Shown here: in pieces, positions 17,177 to 25,422 of the stretch | How positions within the stretch are numbered: the stretch's first letter is position 1 | How the letters are laid out: each line of letters starts with the position of its first letter | From: Maribacter_C sp047345145 | GTDB lineage: Bacteria > Bacteroidota > Bacteroidia > Flavobacteriales > Flavobacteriaceae | DNA: 64,000 nt | Direction: 5' to 3' | Assembly (NCBI RefSeq): GCF_047345145.1 | Contig: NZ_JBLFER010000004.1 | Coordinates: 124,001-188,000, forward strand | The notes under the pieces: model-generated | Seen by the model: the letters and a program-made list of their open reading frames with translations, nothing else | The model's database searches: none | What the model was told of the DNA's origin: nothing | Made by a program: the position numbers and the translations under genes

Positions 17177-18454
17177 ATGACCGAAAACCGAAGAAAATTT
17201 CTAAAAACCCTAGGCATTGGTGCAGCTGGTGCATTAGCAACTCCCACACAAATTTGGGCGCGAGCCACAACACCAATAGAGTCTGTTCTATATGATTTAC
17301 AATCCGGGGATACTTCCGAGGCCTATTGGAAAACCATACAATCACAGTTTCATTTTGCCGAAGGTCTTACGTATTTCAATAATGGTTCGCTTGGAGCTTG
17401 TCCGAAACCAATTCGTGAGGCCACTATAAACTTTCAGAATACTTTAGATGATTTTCCTTCAAAGTATATGTGGGGTGGTTGGAAGGATGAAATTGAGGAA
17501 GTCCGTAAAAAAACTGCTGACTTATTCTCAGTCTCAGAAGAAGAAATTGCCTTAATACATAATACTACAGAAGGCATGAATCTCATTGCAAGTAGTATGG
17601 ATTTGCAGCCTGGGGATGAAATCATTTCCGCTGACCATGAACATACCAGCGCTTTAAACCCCTGGAAATATTGGCAAGAAAGCAAGGGCGTCAAAATAGT
17701 GACCCCTACCCTACCCATTTTGCCCAAAAGTGTTGAGGAAGTTGTAGATGTCTACAGTAAAGCAATAACACCAAAAACCAAAGTAATTTCTATCTGCCAT
17801 TTGGTCAATACAAATGGAATGATACTTCCAATAACAGAAGTAACCGAAATGGCTCATGAAAAAGGCATTCTAGTTGCTGTTGATGGTGCACAAGCCGCTG
17901 GAATGTTAACTTTTGATTTAAAAGAAGTTGGCTGTGATTTTTACACTGTTAGCGCGCATAAATGGTTATTTTCTCCAAAGGGAGTAGGAATCTTTTATGC
18001 CAAACAAGAAAGTCAAAAACATTTAAAGCCCCTTATTGTAGCACGTGGTTATGAAGATACAAGCATCCGAAGATTAGAAAATTACAATACCAGAAACCTT
18101 CCTGAGGTGCTAGGTTTAGGAGCTGCGCTTGATTATCGAAATGCTATAGGAGCTCAAAAAATACATGACCGCACTTACGAACTAAAACATTATTTCAGGG
18201 ATAAGATTAAGGATAATAAAAAATTAATACTTAAGACCCCTGAACTTGATACGCTTTCCGCCGGTATTCAGGTTCTCGAAGTTAAAGATAAGTACATGCT
18301 AGACGTACAAATGGAACTTTCTTACAATCACGGAATTGAATGTAAACCTGTAACAAAATTTGGATTGAACGTAATTCGTTTGTCTTTTGCCATTTTTAAT
18401 TCAAAAAAACAAATTGACACTTTAGTAAATGTTTTGAATACTATTGCGGGGTAA
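17177..18454 (+). CDS. Tat-exported PLP-dependent enzyme, aminotransferase class V fold
   Basis: The 425-residue protein begins with a twin-arginine signal (NRRKFLKTLGIGAAGALATP). The rest is a class V aminotransferase fold: FNNGSLGACPKPI, NTTEGMNLIASS, then DGAQAAGML with the Asp that contacts the cofactor ring, and SAHKWLFSPKGVG with Lys262 as the likely Schiff-base lysine. It resembles isopenicillin-N-epimerase and cysteine-desulfurase-like proteins, and its substrate cannot be read from sequence. Tat export fits an enzyme that folds around its cofactor before crossing the membrane. Confidence 0.88.
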   Translation: MTENRRKFLKTLGIGAAGALATPTQIWARATTPIESVLYDLQSGDTSEAYWKTIQSQFHFAEGLTYFNNGSLGACPKPIREATINFQNTLDDFPSKYMWGGWKDEIEEVRKKTADLFSVSEEEIALIHNTTEGMNLIASSMDLQPGDEIISADHEHTSALNPWKYWQESKGVKIVTPTLPILPKSVEEVVDVYSKAITPKTKVISICHLVNTNGMILPITEVTEMAHEKGILVAVDGAQAAGMLTFDLKEVGCDFYTVSAHKWLFSPKGVGIFYAKQESQKHLKPLIVARGYEDTSIRRLENYNTRNLPEVLGLGAALDYRNAIGAQKIHDRTYELKHYFRDKIKDNKKLILKTPELDTLSAGIQVLEVKDKYMLDVQMELSYNHGIECKPVTKFGLNVIRLSFAIFNSKKQIDTLVNVLNTIAG

Positions 18455-18558
18455 AAGAATGACGCTTCGGCCCATTAAAACTACATTTCAGAAACAAAAA
18501 CTTCTTAAGTTCTATCATTAGTATCATATTTGACCAATAACCAAACTAAAATTCAAAT

Positions 18559-19221
18559 ATGGAGCAAGCAATTACAATAGCAGTTTATATTCATGCCTTT
18601 TTCGGAGGCCTAGGGCTTATCACGGGAATTGGAAGCATGGCTGTCAAAAAAGGAGGTAAACTTCACAAGCGAATGGGCAAAGTTTTTTCCATTTCAATGA
18701 TTACAAGTTGTATCATAATTATACCCATTGCATGGATGCCTGGCCATGAGAGTCTATTTCTGTTTCTTATTTCAATGTTTACCATCTACCTTGTTTTAAT
18801 TGGACGACGTGCGCTTAGCTTTAAATCTCGGCAAAAAATCAAAGCAGATTCCATTGATTTGGGTATTTCTACTGCAATGATGGTATTCTCTTTATTCATG
18901 TTAGGTTACGGAATCTATGGCCTATTCGCGTCGGTACCAGATAATGTGCTGTATATGGTTTTTGGAGGATTGGGTCTTTTCTTAACCAGAAAAAATTTCT
19001 TGTTTTATAAAAACTTCAAAACCAATAAAGTCGCTTGGTTATTAGCGCACTTAACACATATGATTGCCGGTATGATTGCTTCTATCACTGCGTTCATCGT
19101 GGCGGGACTCAAATTATGGACGATTACGGCTTGGGTACTACCATCTGTAATTGGGACGATTTATATTATATATTGGCGGAGGAGAACGGAAGGGAAAATT
19201 GGCTCTCGAAAAACTTCTTAG
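18559..19221 (+). CDS. Small multi-pass membrane protein (DUF2306-like)
   Basis: The 220-residue protein has about seven hydrophobic spans. Histidines fall in or beside the membrane: YIHAFFGGLG (His12), KLHKRMGKVFSISM (His36) and AHLTHMIAGM (two His near 167-171). The LHKRMGKVF element recalls DUF2306 and related small proteins, for which heme binding has been suggested. The function here is unknown. The gene stands alone on its strand, about 100 nt after the PLP-enzyme gene. Confidence 0.6.
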   Translation: MEQAITIAVYIHAFFGGLGLITGIGSMAVKKGGKLHKRMGKVFSISMITSCIIIIPIAWMPGHESLFLFLISMFTIYLVLIGRRALSFKSRQKIKADSIDLGISTAMMVFSLFMLGYGIYGLFASVPDNVLYMVFGGLGLFLTRKNFLFYKNFKTNKVAWLLAHLTHMIAGMIASITAFIVAGLKLWTITAWVLPSVIGTIYIIYWRRRTEGKIGSRKTS

Positions 19222-19531
19222 TAATCACTTTTAAAATAAGGCTCATCCGTAAATACAAATAATTTAGAAAGAAAGAGTTGGATATCCCTTTCCCAATTCT
19301 ACCATTTACACAGATAAATACCCAGATTAGCCTTTCTTTTATCCCTTCTACACAGATAAGCCTTATAATTAGCTAACACTTACTATATTCACTAGCTTAA
19401 ATCAACTATAACTTGATTTGCCATAGTCCTCAGGACCGACTCCTCCCCTCTTTCTGAAAAAGGTAATTCTTGATATGGTAATTTCCTAATAGCATGCCAT
19501 GCTAATTGAACCAATAGCTAAAACCAATTTC
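19222..19531. other. Spacer before the TPR/SCO operon with a palindrome and a direct repeat
   Basis: No gene was found in this 310-nt spacer. It holds a direct repeat ACACAGATAA at 19308-19317 and 19350-19359, and a perfect palindrome TAGCATG-C-CATGCTA at 19490-19504, 27 nt before the start at 19532. The palindrome could be a protein-binding site or, in RNA, a hairpin near the translation start. Neither role is proved. Confidence 0.5.
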
Positions 19532-21199
19532 ATGAAATCAATTTCAAAAAATGTATTCCTCTTAGTTCTCATCTCATTTTTAGGATGCAAAGACCAGAAA
19601 CCAAATCCAGCATTAGCATCTCTGAATCTATTAAGAGGCGATTTACAACTTTGCGGAAATGGACAATTCGGAGATGTCAACTTTTCAGAATCCTGTACTT
19701 ACGAAACAAGGGAGACTTTCAATCTTGCCATTGCCCTATTGCATTCTTTCGAGTACACTGAAGCTGAAAAAGCTTTTGTTCAGGTTATCGACCAAGATCC
19801 AGAATGTGCCATGGCCTATTGGGGTGTGGCTATGAGCATTTATCACGGTTTATGGGCGCCACCTCCAAACACCGTCCTGGAAAAAGGTAGCAAGTTGCTC
19901 GAAGTGGCCCAAAAACTACCCAAGTCAAAAAAAGCTGAGCAATATTTGGGTGCTATCGGAGCTTTTTATGAAGATTGGGAAACCGTAGACAACCAGACCA
20001 GAAAGGAGCGCTATGCCAAAAAAATGGGGGAAATGTATAATGACAATTCTGATGATACTGAAGTAGCAGTGTTTTATGCCTTGGCACTTCGAGCATCGGC
20101 TGTGCCCACAGATAAAACCTATAAAATACAACGGGTGGCAGGTCAAATACTAGAGGCGTTATTTGAAAAAGAACCCAATCACCCAGGAATTGCGCATTAC
20201 ATCATTCATTCGTATGACTATCCAGAATTAGCGGAATTAGGTTTGACTACCGCAAGAAGATATGCGGAAATTGCACCGAATTCGGCGCATGCACAGCATA
20301 TGCCCTCGCATATCTTTACTCGATTAGGACTTTGGGAAGAATCTATTAACACCAATATCAACTCAGCCTCCTCGGCGACCTGCTACGCGGAAAGTATTGC
20401 TCCAGGAGCACATTGGGATGAAGAAGTTCACGCCATGGGATATTTGGTGTATTCGTATCTCCAGACTGGAAATAATGAAAATGCTCTAGAGCAGTACAAT
20501 TATTTAAAATCGTTTGAAGAAGTTTTTCCTCCCAATTTCAAAATTGCCTATACCGCTGCTGCTATACCTGCACGCATTGCCATAGAGAATAAGAATTGGG
20601 AAGAAGCGGCAGCCATAGAATTGCCTAAAAATCTAGGGTTGGCTTGGGAATCATTTCCATGGCAAAAATCCATTTTGCATTTTACCCGAGCAATGGGTGC
20701 CATACATACCAAAAACCTGAATGCCGCGGAAAATGAATTGAACACTTTAAAATCATTTCAAAATGAGTTAATTCAAATGAATGATGCGTACAAAGCAAAT
20801 CAGGTCGGTATACAGATTAAAATGACAGAAGGCTGGTTAGCACTAGCCAATGGAAATAAAGAAGAAGCGCTGGCATCAATGAAAATGGCTGTTGAAATGG
20901 AAAGTAAAACATCAAAACATCCCGTAACTCCTGGAGAAGTGGTACCTGCTGATGAGCTTTATGCTGATATGTTATTGGCCATGAACAAACCTCAACAGGC
21001 TTTGGATGCGTACGAGCTAAACCTTCAAAGACGCCCGAATCGGTTTAATGGTATTTATGGTGCTGCAATAGCTGCAAAGCAGTCGGGTAATCAAGAAAAA
21101 GCAAATCACTACTTTAACCAACTGATTGAATTAACAAAGGATTCGAATAGTAAACGACCTGAAGTTGCCGAGGCAAAGAAGTTCATACATCAATCTTAA
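19532..21199 (+). CDS. TPR-repeat lipoprotein with conserved histidine signature (paralog 1)
   Basis: The 555-residue protein has a lipobox (LISFLGCKD, Cys19) and is mostly helical with TPR-like pairs, e.g. ALLHSFEYTEAEKAFVQVI and CAMAYWGVAMSIYHGLW. Near the middle is a histidine cluster, HYIIH (His222 and His226) and HAQHMPSHIF (His253, His256, His260). The same pattern recurs in the next gene. I recognise the family as widespread uncharacterised TPR proteins. The histidine spacing suggests metal or heme binding, which is inference. The ATG at 19532 was chosen because it places the lipobox properly. It is 11 nt upstream of its paralog. Confidence 0.78.
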   Translation: MKSISKNVFLLVLISFLGCKDQKPNPALASLNLLRGDLQLCGNGQFGDVNFSESCTYETRETFNLAIALLHSFEYTEAEKAFVQVIDQDPECAMAYWGVAMSIYHGLWAPPPNTVLEKGSKLLEVAQKLPKSKKAEQYLGAIGAFYEDWETVDNQTRKERYAKKMGEMYNDNSDDTEVAVFYALALRASAVPTDKTYKIQRVAGQILEALFEKEPNHPGIAHYIIHSYDYPELAELGLTTARRYAEIAPNSAHAQHMPSHIFTRLGLWEESINTNINSASSATCYAESIAPGAHWDEEVHAMGYLVYSYLQTGNNENALEQYNYLKSFEEVFPPNFKIAYTAAAIPARIAIENKNWEEAAAIELPKNLGLAWESFPWQKSILHFTRAMGAIHTKNLNAAENELNTLKSFQNELIQMNDAYKANQVGIQIKMTEGWLALANGNKEEALASMKMAVEMESKTSKHPVTPGEVVPADELYADMLLAMNKPQQALDAYELNLQRRPNRFNGIYGAAIAAKQSGNQEKANHYFNQLIELTKDSNSKRPEVAEAKKFIHQS

Positions 21200-21210
21200 T
21201 AGAGAACATC

Positions 21211-22935
21211 ATGAAAACCAAAATCAGCCTTTTAGCATTAGGAGCATCGCTTCTAATGCTAGTCCATTTTATAACTAAAGATTCTAATGGAAATAAAGAT
21301 TATCAAAAAGCGTCCTTTAGTTTTATCAAATGCACGCCCGCAAAATTTATGTTGGACGTAATCGACACTACCCAACAGATTTCACCACTTTTCAATAATT
21401 TGGGCAACCTACACTTTCCTATTTCCACAGAGAATGAAAGGGTTCAAGCATTTTTTGACCAAGGTGTAAAATTATCCTATGCCTTTAATCATGCTGAGGG
21501 CCATCGCTCTTTTATGGAAGCTGCTAGACTAGACCCAAATTCCGCCATGTCATATTGGGGGCAAGCTTTTGCCTTGGGTCCAAATATTAATGACCCTTTG
21601 CCTGTTGAGGAACGTAAGGTCAAAATTAATGAGGCCATGGCAAAAGCTCGAAAATTATCGGCCAAAGCGAATGCAAAAGAACAGGCTCTTATAGAAGCAC
21701 TATCGGCAAGATATAGCGAGGATTTAACTACGGATACAGCAGAACTTAATTTGGCGTATATGCGTGCTATGGCCAAAGTGGTCGCAAAGTATCCGGAAGA
21801 TGCGAATATTCAGATTCTATATGCCGCTTCGGTGATGAATACTGTACCTTGGAATTATTGGGATAAAGACGGAAATCTATCCCCAAATATAAAAGAAGCG
21901 AAAGCTGCTCTAGAAACTGCAATAGCACTTGAGCCTGAAAACCCTGGAGGACATCATTACTATATTCATATGGTAGAATTACCCTATCCGGATATGGGCG
22001 TAGCTAGTGCTGATAAATTAGTTACACTCATGCCAGGCGCTGGTCATATCGTGCACATGCCTTCACATATTTATATTCGTGTGGGGCGCTATTTAGATGC
22101 CGTTAAAGTAAATCAAGTCGCTATTCAAGCCGATGAGGATTATATCGCGCAATGCTTTGCTCAGGGACTTTATCCACTGGCCTACTACCCGCATAATATT
22201 CATTTCCTTTGGTCGTCGGCAAGCTTGCTTGGCGCTAGTGATATTGCTATTGATGCTGCCAAGAAAACGGCTGAAAAGGTACCCACGGGAGAACTGGTAA
22301 CGCTTCCATTCTTACAGGATTTTTCTGCTACGCCCTTATTGGCGTATACACGCTTTGGTAAATGGAATGAAATTTTGACCATCCCCGCTCCTAGTCGAGA
22401 CATCAAACATTTAAACCTCATTCGTCACTATGCCCGTGGAATCGCATTTATCCGAAAAGGAAATCTTAAGGATGCGCAAGAAGAACTAGATGCGATTGAA
22501 ACATTAAAAAATGACCCGGAGCTGGAAACTCTGGTCGCTACTGCAAATAATGCTTCTATTCATTCAGCCAATATAGCTTACGAAATTGTCTCTGGTGAAT
22601 TGGCGGCAGCAAGGGGCGAGATTTCGGAAGCCATTAATCATTTGCAAAAAGCGGTTGCATTTGAAGATGCGCTGACTTATACGGAGCCCGCTGCATGGCA
22701 CATCCCGACACGCCAGAATTTAGGTGCTGTTTTAATGAAAGCTGAAAAATTTAAAGAAGCTGAAAAAATATTCAAAGAAGATTTAGCAATTCTCCGCCAA
22801 AATGGGTGGTCTTTAATGGGACTTCACAATAGCTTAAAAGCTCAAGGCAAACTAAAAGAAGCCCAAGAAATCAAAGCAGAATTTGACAAAGCTTGGGAAC
22901 ATGCTGATGTAGAAATTGATACCTCCGTCTTATAA
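21211..22935 (+). CDS. TPR-repeat exported protein with conserved histidine signature (paralog 2)
   Basis: The 574-residue protein has an N-terminal membrane anchor or signal (residues 4-22), then TPR-like helices such as AFNHAEGHRSFMEAARLDPN and SAMSYWGQAFALGPNIND. The histidine cluster of paralog 1 is repeated: HHYYIH (His248, His249, His253) and HIVHMPSHIY (His279, His282, His286). The SMAYWG-like helix near the front is also shared. Its stop overlaps the start of the SCO gene by one base. Together the three genes look like a translationally coupled operon, and the neighbour hints at copper or respiratory-enzyme maturation. Confidence 0.78.
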   Translation: MKTKISLLALGASLLMLVHFITKDSNGNKDYQKASFSFIKCTPAKFMLDVIDTTQQISPLFNNLGNLHFPISTENERVQAFFDQGVKLSYAFNHAEGHRSFMEAARLDPNSAMSYWGQAFALGPNINDPLPVEERKVKINEAMAKARKLSAKANAKEQALIEALSARYSEDLTTDTAELNLAYMRAMAKVVAKYPEDANIQILYAASVMNTVPWNYWDKDGNLSPNIKEAKAALETAIALEPENPGGHHYYIHMVELPYPDMGVASADKLVTLMPGAGHIVHMPSHIYIRVGRYLDAVKVNQVAIQADEDYIAQCFAQGLYPLAYYPHNIHFLWSSASLLGASDIAIDAAKKTAEKVPTGELVTLPFLQDFSATPLLAYTRFGKWNEILTIPAPSRDIKHLNLIRHYARGIAFIRKGNLKDAQEELDAIETLKNDPELETLVATANNASIHSANIAYEIVSGELAAARGEISEAINHLQKAVAFEDALTYTEPAAWHIPTRQNLGAVLMKAEKFKEAEKIFKEDLAILRQNGWSLMGLHNSLKAQGKLKEAQEIKAEFDKAWEHADVEIDTSVL

Positions 22936-23594
22936 TGAAACCATTTAAAAAGACAAACAAAGGTATAATAGCAATGTCATTTTTGATAGCTATTTCTGCA
23001 GCCGTAATTCTTCTCTTATTGAATACCAAGTCAGACTTACCCGTTTTTAATCCCTCTGATTTTAATCCTGAACTGGTTGACGTTAGTTTGCAAAATGAGG
23101 TGACTGACCATTCTGTATCCGATTTTGAGCTTTTTAATCAAAATGGCGAAACAATTACGCAAGAAGATTATGATGGCAAAATTTATGTAACCGACTTCTT
23201 TTTTACAAGATGTCCGAGTATTTGCCCTATTATGTCAAATAATATGGAGAAACTACAAAGCACATTCCTTGATGAGGCCGATGTGATGTTTCTCTCGGTA
23301 TCTGTCACGCCAAAATTGGATAGTATTCCCATTTTAAAAGACTATGCCGAAAAGCATGGTGTCATTAATGGCAAATGGAATATCACAACTGGTGATAAAA
23401 AACATATTTACAACCTAGCTCGTAAAAGCTATTTTGCTGTTGTGAATGAAGGAGATGGCGGACTTCAAGATTTTATACATACGCCAAACTTCATATTGGT
23501 GGATAAACAAAAGCGGATTAGAGGGGTTTATGACGGTACAAAAAATGAAGAAATTGAACGACTAACAAATGAAATCAATCTTCTAAAAAATTAA
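22935..23594 (+). CDS. SCO1/SenC/PrrC family copper chaperone
   Basis: The 219-residue protein has an N-terminal membrane anchor (about residues 10-30) and a thioredoxin-like domain. It carries the copper ligands of SCO proteins: CPSIC with Cys93 and Cys97, and a distal His182 in DFIHTPNFILVD. SCO proteins deliver copper to, or reduce the Cu-A site of, cytochrome oxidase in the periplasm, and some act in nitrous oxide reductase or redox sensing. No oxidase gene is in the window. It is the last gene of the TPR operon. Confidence 0.92.
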   Translation: MKPFKKTNKGIIAMSFLIAISAAVILLLLNTKSDLPVFNPSDFNPELVDVSLQNEVTDHSVSDFELFNQNGETITQEDYDGKIYVTDFFFTRCPSICPIMSNNMEKLQSTFLDEADVMFLSVSVTPKLDSIPILKDYAEKHGVINGKWNITTGDKKHIYNLARKSYFAVVNEGDGGLQDFIHTPNFILVDKQKRIRGVYDGTKNEEIERLTNEINLLKN

Positions 23595-23639
23595 TCATGA
23601 ACAATGTCATTTATTATGATGCAACTTCCACCCATCGAA

Positions 23640-25295
23640 CTAATCCTTCTTCTCTCCTTTTATTTCTTGTCCACCTTGATATAAGGTGACATGAGAAACT
23701 TTTCCAGAATCATCTCGACCAAAAACTAGTTTCGCGGCCACCACCTTCAGGAAAAAGGTGTCTACCGCTTCAGGAAACACCTCAAGTTGGGGCTGTCCCG
23801 TAGCTTGGGTAAAAAGCCTATCCCCTTTTGTAGTTACTGTCAGTATAAAAGATGGTGCGAGTTTATATTCCCCTACATACTCTGGTAAAATTTTAGGGTC
23901 TATACTAATTTCCTCTTTTTCAGTGGCAGGTTTTTTATCTGTTTCCACACCTTTTCCCTTACTACCACGAGCTGAAAAATTTGCAATTCTCTTACCATCT
24001 TCCAAGGAGAAATTATAACTAGTAAATCCATCCTCAAAAATGAACTTACTTTCATTGAGGGGAAAAATCGGCAATATGTTGCTGCCTTCTCGTTGGCTAA
24101 ATAATTTCCCATCTTCAAAGGATATTGAACGAAATACTTCATTCTCGTATTCATAGTTACCTACCCACTTTTCTAGCTGATTATTGCTCAAAGTAACTGC
24201 TTCGCTTGTATCAGGATATGGTTTTCCCAAGGCATGTGCCGCAATTTTAACAGCCACATTGTTTGGTGAAGAACCATCTCGGTTAGTCAATATGATAACA
24301 TAAAGGTTGTTCTTCGGCACATAAATTCCCGCAGTGGTATACCCGAAAATACCTCCGCCATGTTCAATTGAAGAAGAACCATTGATTTCATTTATCATCC
24401 ATCCATAGCCATAATTTGTTGGGTCGCCATTTTTCAATTTTGTATTGGTAAACGCCATCATCTTAGATTCCGACTTTAAAAGCGTATTATTATGAATCGC
24501 CTGATGCCACAATAACATGTCGTCAACAGTTGACATTAATGAACCAGCAGCGTAAGGTAGGGTCAAGCTTAAATAATTTGAATTACGCCAGCCATTTTCA
24601 GCTGGACTATAACCTGTTGCACGATTCGGAATCAATTGTGTCATACTCCCATAATAAGAACTTTTCATTCCCAAAGGGGTAAAGATATTCTCCTCGATAA
24701 ATTCAGCATAAGGTTTTTCCGAAACCACTTCGATGATATGGCCTAGAATTATGTAACCTGAATTATTATACCTCCATTCTTCACCCGGATTAAAATCCAT
24801 GGGTTCATTCTTAAAATGGTCTATGAGTTCAGTAGGGGTCATATCTTGGCGGGCTAGTGCCATAAAGCTTTCCATACCTGTATAACTTTTAATTCCAGAA
24901 GTATGATTAAGCAAATTGTGAACGGTAATCTTTTTTCCGTTTGCTGGATAATCAGGTATGAATTTGGTAATCTCATCGTCAACTGAAAGTTTGCCCTGTT
25001 CCATTAACATTAAAATCGCCACTGCCGTGAATTGTTTAGTAATCGAACCTATTTCAATTACATTTTCAGGCTTCATTGCAACCCCCAATTCCAAATTAGC
25101 CATGCCGACGGCATTTCGATAGAGAACTTTGCCATCTTTATAAACCAAAGCCGTAGCACCGGGTTTCTCACCTGAATAATTTTCAGAAAGAAGTTTGTCA
25201 AAAGTGGTCTCAAGGTTCTGAGCTGAGGAAAAATTGCTACTAACAATCGCTGCTACGAATAATAGAAGCATTGCTACTCTCTTAGTGTTCTTCAT
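23640..25295 (-). CDS. Serine hydrolase of the beta-lactamase/class C (family S12) fold
   Basis: The 551-residue protein has a signal peptide (LLLFVAAIVSSNFSSAQ). Its N-terminal domain of about 350 residues has the class C active-site set: SITK (Ser84, Lys87), YNN (Tyr176, Asn178) and HGG in SIEHGGGIFG near residue 320. A beta-rich C-terminal extension of about 190 residues includes two similar segments, NYEYENEVFRSISFEDGKL and GEYKLAPSFILTV, like those in Bacteroidota serine hydrolases. It may act on peptidoglycan peptides or other esters and amides. True beta-lactamase activity cannot be assumed. Divergent from the M28 peptidase gene. Confidence 0.9.
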   Translation of the reverse strand: MKNTKRVAMLLLFVAAIVSSNFSSAQNLETTFDKLLSENYSGEKPGATALVYKDGKVLYRNAVGMANLELGVAMKPENVIEIGSITKQFTAVAILMLMEQGKLSVDDEITKFIPDYPANGKKITVHNLLNHTSGIKSYTGMESFMALARQDMTPTELIDHFKNEPMDFNPGEEWRYNNSGYIILGHIIEVVSEKPYAEFIEENIFTPLGMKSSYYGSMTQLIPNRATGYSPAENGWRNSNYLSLTLPYAAGSLMSTVDDMLLWHQAIHNNTLLKSESKMMAFTNTKLKNGDPTNYGYGWMINEINGSSSIEHGGGIFGYTTAGIYVPKNNLYVIILTNRDGSSPNNVAVKIAAHALGKPYPDTSEAVTLSNNQLEKWVGNYEYENEVFRSISFEDGKLFSQREGSNILPIFPLNESKFIFEDGFTSYNFSLEDGKRIANFSARGSKGKGVETDKKPATEKEEISIDPKILPEYVGEYKLAPSFILTVTTKGDRLFTQATGQPQLEVFPEAVDTFFLKVVAAKLVFGRDDSGKVSHVTLYQGGQEIKGEKKD

Positions 25296-25395
25296 GTTTG
25301 CCGAGATTTATTACTATTTACAAGGTAAGACGCCAAAATCATATTTCGGTTACACTTCTTCAACTTTTTTCCCAAAAAAGAATTTCTAAATTCAG

Positions 25396-25403
25396 TATCT
25401 TCA
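25396..25403 (+). promoter_or_regulatory. Possible -7 promoter box of the M28 peptidase gene
   Basis: TATCTTCA lies 19 nt before the ATG at 25423 in the spacer between the divergent serine hydrolase and peptidase genes. It resembles TAnnTTTG with the final two bases different. Confidence 0.3.
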
Positions 25404-25422
25404 TTAGCTAAATCCAACCAAA

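Noticed and set aside
23640..25295. Antibiotic-resistance beta-lactamase
   Set aside because: The SxxK/YxN/HGG set is shared by many serine hydrolases, and the C-terminal extension argues for a non-resistance enzyme.
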